From Desulfobacteraceae bacterium (lineage in GTDB: Bacteria; Desulfobacterota; Desulfobacteria; Desulfobacterales; Desulfobacteraceae), in NCBI GenBank assembly GCA_024225635.1, contig JAAEMK010001055.1, forward strand, positions 1-38,671: DNA of 38,671 bases, read 5' to 3'. This document shows, one piece after another, positions 23,666 through 33,100 of the stretch. A model generated the notes under the pieces. That model was not told the origin of the DNA. It did no database searches and saw only the letters and a list, made by a program, of their open reading frames with translations. Within the stretch, counting starts at the first letter, position 1. Every line of letters begins with the position of its first letter. The position numbers and the translations under genes were made by a program.

Positions 23666-23841
23666 GGGCCCCATGTGGAATGTGGCAATGACGATGGGGC
23701 AGGTGCTCCGGGTGAAGCGCCTGCAACCAGGTTATGGTGTGCCGGGATGCGGTGCTGTTGCCAGGCCGTGTTCTTTCTGGAGAAGGCCGGTAATTTTCAT
23801 TCGTGGTACACAAAGTAGATATTTAAATGCTGAGGTGTCAA
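23666..23841. other. Spacer between the FGE/lectin and Schlafen-like genes
   Basis: About 175 nt with no recognised gene. An open frame through it gives a Pro/Arg/Gly-rich peptide unlike the DGR accessory protein Avd. The last part becomes AT-rich and provides the ribosome-binding site (GAGGTG) of the next gene. Confidence 0.4.
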
Positions 23842-25068
23842 ATGCTTAAAACGGAATTGCTGGAAATAATAGCCAACGGAGAAAACTCAGGCGTTGAATT
23901 TAAGCGTGATGACATCAGACCTGAGCATTTGGCCAAAGAAATCGTTGCCATGGTAAATTTCCAGGGAGGGCGTGTTCTTCTCGGTGTGGAAGATAATGGC
24001 TCTATTACGGGGCTTCAGCGGGATAATACCGAAGAGTGGGTGATGAATGTTCTTCGGGATAAGGTTCACCCGTTAGTGCTTCCCTATTATGAGGAGATAA
24101 AAATAGACGAAGCCGTTTTTGTGGCGGTTATCACCTTTCCCCAAGGCGTCTCCAAGCCGTATGTCCTTAGAAATCGCGGGGAAGAAAAGATTTTTATCCG
24201 GGTCGGTTCCACTTCTCAACTGGCAACACGTGAACAGCAGATGCGCTTGTTTGAAGTGGGGGGGATGTTGCACACCGAGGTGTTACCGGTTGCCAGGACA
24301 AATTCCGGTTGCCTTGATAAGGCGAGATTGGAAAATTACTTAAAGGATATCTTACTGGACCCTGACTGTCCGGAAACGGATGAAGATTGGGAAAACCGGC
24401 TTGCCGGACTGGGGTTTCTGGTTGAGCCCAAAGGGTTGTGTACTGTAGCGGGCCTGGTTTTGTTCGGTAAAAATCCAAGGCAATACCTCAAGCAGGCGGG
24501 TCTGCGGGTTTTTGCTTTTGACAGTAAGGACAAAGAGTGTCAGGCTCAGTTGGATTTAATTCTTGACGCCCCTTTGGTTTGCAGGTGGGATTTTGCTGAA
24601 GCAGGTAAGAAGCTGATAGATGATGGTCTTGTTGAAAGATTTTTTGATCGGATTCTACCGTTTATAACAAAGGAGCCCGATGAAATTGATGAAAACCTGA
24701 GGAGAGAGACAGAATGGTTTTATCCATTGGATGCCATAAGAGAGGTAATCATAAATGCCCTTGCACATCGGGACTGGACCCGATTTGTTGAGATAGAAGT
24801 AGGTATCTATTCGGATCGGATTGAGATCATCAGTCCGGGAAAACTACAGAACTCCATGACGGTCGAAAAAATGATCGCAGGTCGTCGATGTACCCGGAAT
24901 GCAATTATAAGGGAGACCCTGCGTGATCATCGTTTTGTTGATTCTCGGGGAATGGGAATAAGAACAAAGGTAATTCCACTCATGAAGAAAAATAACAATG
25001 TGGAGCCTGTTTTCGAGGCTACGGAAGATTACCTGAAAACAGTACTTTATAAAAAAACACAGGAATGA
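23842..25068 (+). CDS. AlbA/Schlafen-type (AlbA_2 + HATPase_c_4) DNA-binding protein
   Basis: This 409-aa protein starts at an ATG with GAGGTG 6 nt upstream, rather than at an in-frame ATG at 23827. The N-terminal about 130 residues are an AlbA_2 (Schlafen-like) domain: SGVEFKRDD, then VAMVNFQGGRVLLGVEDNG. The C-terminal part is the HATPase_c_4-like module usual in this family (NALAHRDW about 304-311, IYSDRIEIISPGKL, GMGIRTKVIPLM). Members are annotated as ATP-dependent DNA helicase RecG-related or transcriptional regulators, and many lie in defence or mobile regions. It is 224 nt downstream of the TIR-MoxR-FGE operon, in the same direction, and may be linked to it. Its biochemical activity is uncertain. 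Confidence 0.82.
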   Translation: MLKTELLEIIANGENSGVEFKRDDIRPEHLAKEIVAMVNFQGGRVLLGVEDNGSITGLQRDNTEEWVMNVLRDKVHPLVLPYYEEIKIDEAVFVAVITFPQGVSKPYVLRNRGEEKIFIRVGSTSQLATREQQMRLFEVGGMLHTEVLPVARTNSGCLDKARLENYLKDILLDPDCPETDEDWENRLAGLGFLVEPKGLCTVAGLVLFGKNPRQYLKQAGLRVFAFDSKDKECQAQLDLILDAPLVCRWDFAEAGKKLIDDGLVERFFDRILPFITKEPDEIDENLRRETEWFYPLDAIREVIINALAHRDWTRFVEIEVGIYSDRIEIISPGKLQNSMTVEKMIAGRRCTRNAIIRETLRDHRFVDSRGMGIRTKVIPLMKKNNNVEPVFEATEDYLKTVLYKKTQE

Positions 25069-25359
25069 TTCACAAGCCATTATTATCGAGATGATGCGGT
25101 CTTGCCATGGGGGCCGTTTCGATCTCCTTTTCAGAATATTCCATGCAGAGGTTCAAAGGCCGGGCATCCCATTAATGGGCGGATTTAACGATTCCGGAGC
25201 GATGCATGCTCAGAGGGATAACCGGTACAGTGAAGTTTTCGGGCGAAAGAACCGATGACACTACTAGGAGTTGAAACGATTTGTGCCGGTACCGGAACCA
25301 AGGGCAACGGTCAAATAAACCATTGGTCCAGACCCAAGGTCAAGAAGAGGGAGGTCTGC

Positions 25360-25623
25360 ATGAAATCACATCGAATACTCGACAGAAGATGTTCCGGCTG
25401 CGGCCGGTTGACCCTTGGAATCCTTGGAGGGAAAGAGGTTTGCTTTAATACCGACAAACTCGATCCCTGTCCTTCCCAGAGGATCAAACAGGCCATAAAG
25501 CCCTCGATCATGTTCCAGCGCGGGTTTGTCCCTGGTAATGGCGGTGCTGCAAAATCGGACAGGTTCAACAACGGTCCCCGGACCTTGGAGGAGATGAAAG
25601 AGATCAGGGAGGTGGAGCGGTGA
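25360..25623 (+). CDS. Small Cys-containing hypothetical protein (87 aa)
   Basis: The ATG at 25360 has a good ribosome-binding site (GGGAGG) 6 nt upstream; an in-frame start at 25255 lacks one. The product reads RRCSGCGRLTLG near its start and has two more cysteines (GKEVC, LDPC), which suggests a zinc-ribbon-like fold. The rest is basic and polar. Its stop overlaps the GTG start of the next small ORF (GTGA). The pair is translationally coupled, which supports both being real. No family was recognised. About 290 nt between the Schlafen-like gene and this start hold nothing recognisable. Confidence 0.5.
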   Translation: MKSHRILDRRCSGCGRLTLGILGGKEVCFNTDKLDPCPSQRIKQAIKPSIMFQRGFVPGNGGAAKSDRFNNGPRTLEEMKEIREVER

Positions 25624-25823
25624 TTTATCGAGCGGATTGGAAAGAGGCCGAGGCCATGGCGGGCCGGCTCCAGCAGAAGGGGATGTCCCAGGATGAAGCC
25701 TGGGAGGAGATACGGATTTCAGAGGTTTGCACCTGCCGGAAATTGATGAGCCGGAACCGGGAACTTGGGCTCTGGGTCTGCGCTTGCGGCCGGTCAAGGA
25801 TGATTTCAGCGCTGTGTTGTTGA
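25620..25823 (+). CDS. Small Cys-rich hypothetical protein (67 aa)
   Basis: This ORF begins with GTG overlapping the stop of the upstream small gene by 4 nt. The first half is a charged helix; the second half has CTC, then CAC, then a final CC pair, so metal binding is possible. With its partner it may be mobile-element cargo. The support is the overlap and the cysteine pattern; no homologue is recalled. Confidence 0.4.
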   Translation: MIYRADWKEAEAMAGRLQQKGMSQDEAWEEIRISEVCTCRKLMSRNRELGLWVCACGRSRMISALCC

Positions 25824-25894
25824 TTTAGTGATCTACCGCCTTGAAAAAGAAAAAGTCATGTCGCTCCGGTTCGTCCCCTCCCGGGGCACCCGGA

Positions 25895-26317
25895 TCAGGA
25901 ACCTCGATAGATATAGAGAAGAATCACCCATGACCCGGAAATCAGGAGGGTCATGGGGATAAGCATTTGGTATTCAAGAAATGACCGCAACCGTTCCATG
26001 GGGAAGACCAGATAAGACCAGCCTGCTGATATATAAATCACCATATAGAGAAAGAGCACGAACCCGGCTGGATTGTGGAAGAATGATTCGACAATCCTCA
26101 AATGACCGGCATATACAAAGGCACGGGTCATCCCGCAGAGGGGGCAGGGAATCGAGGTGATTCGTTTAAACAGGCAGATACCCCCGGTTGCGGCGTCCCC
26201 GTACCTTTCCACAAAAAGATCCGGCGGGAGAACAATGGAGACGGCCAGTACCGTGGAAAGGAGTGCCAGCCGGATTACCAGGAATTGTTGTTTTTTCTTA
26301 TCCGAGCCTGTCTTCAT
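25895..26317 (-). CDS. DUF2752 family membrane protein
   Basis: The product has 141 aa from the ATG at 26317, which overlaps the end of the upstream gene by 20 nt. A longer frame to 26401 has no ribosome-binding site. It carries the DUF2752 signature: GICLFKRITSIPCPLCGMTRAF (about 45-66, with CPxCGxTRA) followed by HNPAGFVLF. Three hydrophobic helices (about 12-32, 80-103, 115-136) make it an inner-membrane protein. The function of DUF2752 is unknown. It is co-transcribed with the membrane protein at 26298-26894. Confidence 0.8.
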   Translation of the reverse strand: MKTGSDKKKQQFLVIRLALLSTVLAVSIVLPPDLFVERYGDAATGGICLFKRITSIPCPLCGMTRAFVYAGHLRIVESFFHNPAGFVLFLYMVIYISAGWSYLVFPMERLRSFLEYQMLIPMTLLISGSWVILLYIYRGS

Positions 26318-26894
26318 AGCAAACGGCCATGGCGGCGATTCCCACCGGAAAGGTAAAAATGGCCCCGACACCGCAAAGGATAAACCCGACACTGGAGACA
26401 ATCGATGCCAGCAGGAAAAACAGCGTATGGCTTGCCAGTGATTTCATGGCCTCATTCTTGCTGATTGTGACGGCGGAACTCAGTTGTTCACCCTTGAACG
26501 CCACAAGCGGAATCAGGTAAAGAAGAATTCCTCCGGCAATCAGGCCGGGAATGAGGCAAAGGCATGCGCCGATCCCAACGCAAAAGGAAAAGATCAACCC
26601 GCCCACAAATATGGGAATAAAGTTGTTGAATCCCCAGAAGGCGTCTCCGAATTCAATGATTTCACCGTTCCGCGCCTTTCGGACCATATGATATATCCCG
26701 GCATACCAGGGGCCCACCAAGAGTCCCATGACAATGCCGTTGATAACCAGTAAAATCAGATTGCCCAGGATAAATGGGACTGGATTGTTTTTTACGATAT
26801 TGAATCCCTCCTTCAGATAGTATCCCATATCTACACTGTCATTCGGCTGATCCGGATATGCGTTTTCTACAGGTTCTGATTTATCATTTTCCAT
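26298..26894 (-). CDS. Polytopic membrane protein of unknown function
   Basis: This 198-aa protein has an excellent ribosome-binding site (AAGGAGG, 5 nt before ATG 26894). After a polar N-terminus of about 35 residues there are four to five Gly/Leu/Ile/Val-rich membrane helices (about 42-62, 90-112, 112-132, 155-178 and a last short one). The pattern resembles DUF975/YciC-type or glycerophosphoryl-diester-like integral membrane proteins, but no firm family is claimed. It is coupled to a DUF2752 gene, a pairing seen in other bacteria. The role is unknown. Confidence 0.65.
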   Translation of the reverse strand: MENDKSEPVENAYPDQPNDSVDMGYYLKEGFNIVKNNPVPFILGNLILLVINGIVMGLLVGPWYAGIYHMVRKARNGEIIEFGDAFWGFNNFIPIFVGGLIFSFCVGIGACLCLIPGLIAGGILLYLIPLVAFKGEQLSSAVTISKNEAMKSLASHTLFFLLASIVSSVGFILCGVGAIFTFPVGIAAMAVCYEDRLG

Positions 26895-26961
26895 GGTTTC
26901 CTCCTTGGTTATTGTGAAATAATTAAATCAATTAAATCGTCATGAAAAAATAATGATAATT

Positions 26962-27414
26962 TCACCATTCAGGCCTTTGGGGGCAGATTACCGCTTGGGG
27001 AAAATCATCTTCCGATTCGTGATAGATTATGCCGATACAATCAAGTTTCCAATTTCCTTTTTCATTTAAAAATTTCAGGTTCATTGTCGCAGGTTTTTTG
27101 TTGCTGTTATATCCATTGATAGTTAAGCAGGCTTTTAATAGTCCATTCTCTTGATAATGCACTGTTTCATTGGCAATAAATGTATTGACTGATGACAAAA
27201 ACGGGAAATAATATTCGAATTCGCTTGGAGTAGAGTCTTTTAGTATATAATCTCTGTTTTGATGGGAAAGCATATCTACAGCAGAGCTATAGTTTTTATT
27301 CTCAAGAGTTGCACTAAAGGTTCTATAAGTTTTGTATGGAGTGATTTGATTGCTTGTGCATGCACAAATGCATATTGACAAGATAATGAATAAAGAGAGT
27401 TGTCTATTTTTCAT
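26962..27414 (-). CDS. Small lipoprotein (150 aa)
   Basis: The N-terminus is a lipoprotein signal: basic MKNRQ, a hydrophobic stretch, then a lipobox ICACT with the cysteine at about 19. The mature part is beta-rich and resembles the cystatin/NTF2-like fold of small DUF4878-type lipoproteins. It is AT-richer than its neighbours. The ribosome-binding site is weak. It would be anchored to the periplasmic face of a membrane. The function is unknown, and it could have been acquired by transfer. Confidence 0.65.
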   Translation of the reverse strand: MKNRQLSLFIILSICICACTSNQITPYKTYRTFSATLENKNYSSAVDMLSHQNRDYILKDSTPSEFEYYFPFLSSVNTFIANETVHYQENGLLKACLTINGYNSNKKPATMNLKFLNEKGNWKLDCIGIIYHESEDDFPQAVICPQRPEW

Positions 27415-27762
27415 TTGTCAATACCCCATGATTTTTTGAAGTTCAATATCGTAAAGTTGACGTCTGGCTTTTAATGCGCGTGCGGCTTGGCACAACCAAC
27501 CTGAACAAGAGCATCTAAAGCAGATGGTCAACGGCAACCCACTATTTTTAAAATGAAAAAGCGCATTGGAATTGATGGTTCGAAAGAGAGTCTGTTTGTG
27601 CGGTCAGAGTTCTGTTATCGGCGTGATGAGTCACAGTATGGCACAAGGCGTTTTGTCATTCAAGTCTGAATGACAAGTTAACAGGCAAGTTAAAAATGGA
27701 ACAAGGTTTAATGCGGAACAGCCCCTGGGTGGGCGTTCGAAAACAGTGGTGCCGGAAGGGTG
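27415..27762. other. Intergenic stretch downstream of tamA
   Basis: About 350 nt without a firm gene. A perfect 8-bp hairpin (gtcattca-agtc-tgaatgac, 27655-27674) lies about 90 nt beyond the tamA stop but has no T-tract. A plus-strand frame from 27553 (38 codons) lacks a ribosome-binding site. The rest shows nothing recognisable. Confidence 0.4.
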
Positions 27763-30120
27763 TTAAAAGGTGTAGCCGATGGAAAAATGGATCTGACCCG
27801 GGCTTTCCTCGTCTTTGCGGTCGAGTTTGTGCCCGTAGAGAAGGCTGATGGGGCCGATGGCCGTCACATAGCTGAAACCGCCCCCCAGGGAGGAGCGAAA
27901 TCCCTGGTCCGGGGTATTGCCGTCCAGGCGGTCGAGCCTGCCGCCGTCCCAGAACAGGATGAACTCGATGCTGTCCGTGAGGGCGATGCGGGACTCCAGG
28001 CTTGCTGAAATCATGGATTTGCCGCCCACAGGGTCCTCGTCCGGGTCGTAGGCGAGCATGTTTTCCTTGAAGCCCCGGATATCGGATGTGCCGCCCAGGA
28101 AGAATAGGCGGTCTTCGGCAACCGTGCTTGATGAGGAAAAGGGCTGGATGTACCCGAGCCGGGTGCGAAAGGCCAGGGTGACCCGATTGAGAGGTGAGTG
28201 GTATTTTCTCACATCCAGGCCGTACCTGATGAATTTGTCCAGGTCATTGCCGAATCCCGTGTAGATATCCGTTGTCAGGGAGGAGAGCAGGCCGGATTTG
28301 GGCCTGACCACGGAATCCCTGGAGTCATAGGCCAGGGAGAGGGAGGTCTTGAGGATGTTCCGGGTTTGAAAGGCATCTTCCGAATCCTTGGAGTCGCCGG
28401 TGTCATCCTCGCCGCCGGACCGGAGGCGGTTTTCGTAGGTCAGGGAGACGCCCGCGTTGAAATTCGTCAGAAGGGGTTTTGTCAGGGTGCCTGAAAATCC
28501 CCATGCCTTGACACTGAAATCGTGGTTCCGCTCCTCCTTGTCCTGTACAAAGAGGGTGGTGGACGCCGTCATGTCCGTATCCATGAAAAAGGGGTCTTTG
28601 ATTCCGGCCTCGCCTTCATAACCGATGCCGCTCACTTCCCCCCGTATCCAGGCGTCGATGTCCCGGCCCAGGTAGTTATTGTCCCCTGCCTCGACATTGA
28701 GGTAAAGGAGCCGTTCCGTGTCATGGCCCAGGGCGGTCTCGATATAATAGGGCTTTTTCTCTTCAACGATCACCTCGAGATCAGCGGTTCCTGTTTTCTC
28801 CCGGAGGCCGTGGGCCTGGATGCGGACCGATTTGACGGCCCTGATTTTCCTCAGCCTTTTTTCGGCGGCAAGGATTTCCTTCAGGGAAAAGGGGTCATGG
28901 GGCTCGATCTTGAGAAGTTCGGACATGATTCCGGTCTTGAGCCGGGTCTGGCCGGTATAGACGATCTTTCCCACCCGGGTGAACGGTCCTTTGTCAACTT
29001 GAAAGCTCAAGCTTAAGTTCTCGGCCCGGCCGCTTTCCGTGGGGGAGACCGTGCCCTTGACCCGCACATGGGGATAGCCCTTTGCCGATACAAGGGAGGC
29101 GATCACATTTTCATCGCTTTTTACCATGTACTGCCTGAAGGGTTCTCCCGGCCTGAGGGCCAGTTGCGGGATGACTGCCTTTTCAGAAAGAAGGCCGTCA
29201 AGGCCGGTGATGGTGGAGGTGCTTACCTGGGTTTGGTCGCCTTCATGGATGGTGAGTTTGATGTGGACCAGCTTTTCAGGTTCGTCCTGCTTTGCCTCTC
29301 CGGGTTCGTCCTGCCGGACGGTCACTTCCTCCTTGACGGTTGTTTTTGTAAATCCCCGGCTGAGGTAGAGGCGCTTGATCGCCTTGATGTCTTCGTCCAG
29401 GATGTCCCGGCTGAACCCGCCCTGCTTGAGCAGGCTTTTTTCCGATATGAGGATTACTTTTCGGATATCCTCTTCCGGAATCCGGGCGTTGCCCCGGATG
29501 GCGATATGGGCGACCCGCAGCCGCTCATTTTCTTTGATGAGGTAGGTGACTTCCCAGAGTTCCTTGTTTTTTTCCGTGATCTTCTTTTTGGTGAAGGTAA
29601 CCCCGGCATCCTTGAAACCTGCGGTTCGATAGCGTTTTCGGATGTTCCTGGCTCCTTTTTTGAGCCCTCTGTCCTCCAGGTTGCCCTTTTCAAAGATGTC
29701 GATCTCCTTTCCCAGCTGCCAGGGATAGTAGAAGGATGCCCCCTGGAAGCTGACCCGGTATTCAAGGCCCTCCCGGATGATGAGGCGCAGGGTATGGTTT
29801 TCGCCCTTTTCCTGCTTTACGATCTCATGGGTGATGGCAGCATCGGCAAATCCTTTTTTGCGGTAAAAGGCGATGAGGTTCCGTTTGTCCCGTTTCAGCC
29901 AGTCCCGGTTGAGGCACTCTTTTTTTCCGGGCATGAGGGTGGCGGACCAGAGTTTGGTTCTCAGCTTGAGCCGGATATCGGAAAAAGCGTGGTTGCCGGA
30001 CAGTTCCAGCTTGTCCACGGGTGTGCAGGGGGGCAGGCCGTTACCAGAGGCGGGGGCGGGGACAAGCAAGAGGGATGCGGCTATCAGGGTATAAAGCAGG
30101 ACAGGGCGGATTTGTGTCAT
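27763..30120 (-). CDS. tamA: TamA-like Omp85 outer-membrane protein
   Basis: The protein has 785 aa. An N-terminal signal peptide (cleavage near PASG, about 25) is followed by several POTRA-like repeats (about 35-440, for example LELSGNHAF and HIAIRGNARI) and a C-terminal 16-strand beta-barrel ending in YTF. The lid-lock motif reads GGTSDIRGF, the family's (V/I)RGF. Omp85 proteins insert or export outer-membrane proteins. The partner TamB gene lies directly upstream with a 4-nt ATGA overlap, so the pair is most likely the translocation and assembly module. BamA itself usually sits near fabZ/lpx genes, which are absent. The gene order (tamB then tamA) is reversed relative to enterobacteria. 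Confidence 0.85.
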   Translation of the reverse strand: MTQIRPVLLYTLIAASLLLVPAPASGNGLPPCTPVDKLELSGNHAFSDIRLKLRTKLWSATLMPGKKECLNRDWLKRDKRNLIAFYRKKGFADAAITHEIVKQEKGENHTLRLIIREGLEYRVSFQGASFYYPWQLGKEIDIFEKGNLEDRGLKKGARNIRKRYRTAGFKDAGVTFTKKKITEKNKELWEVTYLIKENERLRVAHIAIRGNARIPEEDIRKVILISEKSLLKQGGFSRDILDEDIKAIKRLYLSRGFTKTTVKEEVTVRQDEPGEAKQDEPEKLVHIKLTIHEGDQTQVSTSTITGLDGLLSEKAVIPQLALRPGEPFRQYMVKSDENVIASLVSAKGYPHVRVKGTVSPTESGRAENLSLSFQVDKGPFTRVGKIVYTGQTRLKTGIMSELLKIEPHDPFSLKEILAAEKRLRKIRAVKSVRIQAHGLREKTGTADLEVIVEEKKPYYIETALGHDTERLLYLNVEAGDNNYLGRDIDAWIRGEVSGIGYEGEAGIKDPFFMDTDMTASTTLFVQDKEERNHDFSVKAWGFSGTLTKPLLTNFNAGVSLTYENRLRSGGEDDTGDSKDSEDAFQTRNILKTSLSLAYDSRDSVVRPKSGLLSSLTTDIYTGFGNDLDKFIRYGLDVRKYHSPLNRVTLAFRTRLGYIQPFSSSSTVAEDRLFFLGGTSDIRGFKENMLAYDPDEDPVGGKSMISASLESRIALTDSIEFILFWDGGRLDRLDGNTPDQGFRSSLGGGFSYVTAIGPISLLYGHKLDRKDEESPGQIHFSIGYTF

Positions 30121-33100
30121 TTGAACTCCAGGCGGTACCGGATCTCTGCGCCGTAGTGGCCTTCCGTATTCTGGAAGCCGGATACGGACATTCTGTCCGA
30201 GAGCTTGTAGGTGGTGGCTGTCTTTTGGATCATGTCTCCGTCCTTGGTTTCCATGCCGTAGGTGACGGTCATGTTTTCGGTGATCTCCTTGCCCACGGTG
30301 AGGTTGACGTTCCCCACGGCGGACGCTCCGTTGTTATCCGTTACTCCCACCTCCAGGATATCCAGGCCCGTGGACTCCTTGAGCTTTTCCGCAACGGAGG
30401 AGGCGGCTATGCCGGCAAGGAGGGTGGCGGGCGAGGTGGTGGAACCGCCTTCGGACCGGATGAGTTCATTGGTGGTCTTGCCGGTCACAAGAAGGGAGAG
30501 GATGTCCTCGTGCTCCTCCCGGGGCTGGGAGGAAAGGGTGAGGATCAGGTCCTCGGGGGGACCGATGACGCTTAGCTGAAGATCCCAGTCCCGGATGTGG
30601 TGACCGGCCGTGATATCCAGCTCCGGCTTGATGCCGTAGGGATCGGTAAAGTCGATCACTCCCCTGGTCAGTTCAAACTCCTTGCCATGGTAGGTGAGGG
30701 TGCCCGGGGTCAGGGCGGTCCTTCCGGACACCGTGGGATGGCTCGCCTTGCCTTTGATTGCCAGGTCCGGGGTTACCTCGAGATAGGCCAGGTTGTTGTC
30801 CACCATAAAGGGGGTTTTAGCATTCACCACAAGATCCAGCCGGACCGTGTCCGCCGGGTGGCCGCCATTGTCCATGGCGGTGGGGCCTTCTTTTTTTCTC
30901 GTTAATCCCGCCAGTTGTTTCAGTGCGGTTTTTTCCAGGTTGAAATCCCGTGTCCATACCCCTGACTCCAGGGTGATATTCCCACGGAGCAACGCGTCTT
31001 CCGGGGTGCCGGCGAGGGTCAGGTCGGTGCGAAACACGGCTTCCATGGTATCCGGCACCACGGCGGGGAGGGCGGTTCCTTTGAAGCGGGCCTGGAATCG
31101 GTTCGGCATGAAATCCTCGAGGGTCACCTCCCCGGACAGGGAAAAATCACCGGTATCGAGCTTGCCCGTGATGGAGGGGATCTCAAGCCCATGGGGGGTG
31201 GCGCGGATCAGCCCGTTCATGTCATGGACCTTCTGGCCGGTCTGGGGAATGACCATGCCCAGGCCGTGGAGTTCTATCCGGCTTGTGACCTCGCTCTTTT
31301 TGATGTCCTTTTCCAGGATGGCCAGGGTGTCGGTGGTTATGTGGCCCTCGAGCCCCGGCACGGCATCCGTGAACAGGGCGGCGGCCCTGGCCGGAATCGT
31401 TCCGTTGGCCTGTATCCTGATCTTGTCACCGATTTTGCCCTTGGCTTCAAGGGTCAGGTTTCCGTCTCCCGGAAGGGTCAGGACGGCGGGGAAGAGTTCA
31501 ACCTCCCTTCCGTTTATCCTGGCCCGGAGCTCCCGGGACGTAAGGTTGTATTCATTCCTGTAGCTCAGCGCAAGCCTGTCGATGTCGGCCCGGCCCTGTA
31601 TCTTTTCCATGTCCCGGGTATTGCCCTTGACGTGAATCCGTCCGTTGACAAGGCCTTCGACCTCCTTGACCCCGGCCAGGGTGAGCCAGGGCAGAAGATC
31701 CGTCTCCCCAAAGGTCATATCCGTGGTGAAATCCATGGATTCGGTGTCAAGGCTTGCGTTCAGGTCAAACCCCAGGTCGCCCCGGACCCGGGCGATTCCC
31801 TGGTCAAGGCTCAGGTCCGCGGTAAAATCCCGGAACGGTTTTTCCATTATCTCAAGGCCTTTTAAGGCAAGGGTGCCTTTCATGGCGGACTTGTCCAGAT
31901 TTGCCTCGAGCACCAGGGCCGATGCCGTCTGGCCCGCCGCCCGGAGGTTTTGCCCGGTAAGGGTAAGCGTTGCCCCGGGGGCCTCCAGGGTGCCCGTGAG
32001 ATTGCCGTCAAGGGCAAGCTCCGCGCCCAGGCCCCGGTCATTGGGAAGAAACTCTTCCAGGATCAGGCGGGTTGAGGAGAGCGCAAGGCTCGCGGCCATT
32101 TTCTTATGGGGCAGGGGGCGGCCTTTTTCCATCACCTTGACCCTTCCCGTGATGTTCAGGTTGGAAGAAAGGGAAGTGAGGGCCAGGTCCTTGATCTTGA
32201 GATGATCTCCCGCCAGGGCAAGGTCCAGGTCGGCATTGGCCCGGGGGTAGTCGCCATACCCCATATCCGTTGCCGTCATTTGAAGCGTGGCTTCGGGGTT
32301 CCAGGGGCTGCCCCGGAGCCGGGCCGTGAACGAGCAGATGCCGTGGACGCCGGGCAGGCCGTACTGTTCCAGGAGAATCCCCGGCTGGAAGGTGTCTGCC
32401 TGTAAATCAAGGGTGCAGGAGAGTTTTCCAAGATCCCTTTCATTGGAGAAAAGCCCTTTGGGAAAAGCCCGGGTGAGATCGGCCTTTCCGTTACCCGTGA
32501 TCTCGCCGCCGTCATGGGCTGCCTTTAACCGGTCCAGGGTCAGGATATTGTCCGCAAGGTTCAATTGGAGATCGGCGTGCTTCAGGGGGATTGACGGGTC
32601 TTCACCCCCGGCGTAATTGATTGACAGGCTTGCCATGGGCCGGGCCAGGGTGCCCTTGAGGCTTGCCTTGGCTTTGAGTTTCCCGGGAATGGGGGACGGT
32701 GTTTTTTCAAGGTCTGCCAGGATCTCCAGGAAAAGATCCGCTTCAGGCTCCCGGAGCAGGCCGGACACCGAGCCGTTCAAGGCAAGGCGGGCCGGCTGGG
32801 AATCAAGATCCAGCGCCAACCGGTTCAGGGAACCCTTTTCATAGGAGAGGGAGAGGGTCAGCCGGTTGGTTTCAAAGGGCTCCTCATCCTTTACAATCAG
32901 GGTGGAGGCGCCGGTGGCAAGATCGAGCCCGAAGACTTGCCCAACAAGATTGCCCGAGCCTGAGATATCAATATCTCCCGTGGCAAGGGAGATTTGTTCC
33001 TGTTCCAGTTCAAGAACAAGGCGGCCCTTTTCCACGGACAGGGCGTCGACAATGATGTTGAAGGGGAACCGGGCGCTTTGCTGTTTCCCGGAGGGTTCCG

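Noticed and set aside
23583-23849. Plus-strand frame of 88 codons behind the FGE/lectin gene
   Set aside because: Overlaps the gene end and the hairpin; Pro/Arg-rich, and not similar to the DGR accessory protein Avd.
27553-27669. Plus-strand frame of 38 codons
   Set aside because: No ribosome-binding site and no recognisable motif.
29068-30156. Plus-strand open frame of 362 codons
   Set aside because: It is antisense to the POTRA part of tamA; a GC-rich shadow frame with unlikely composition.
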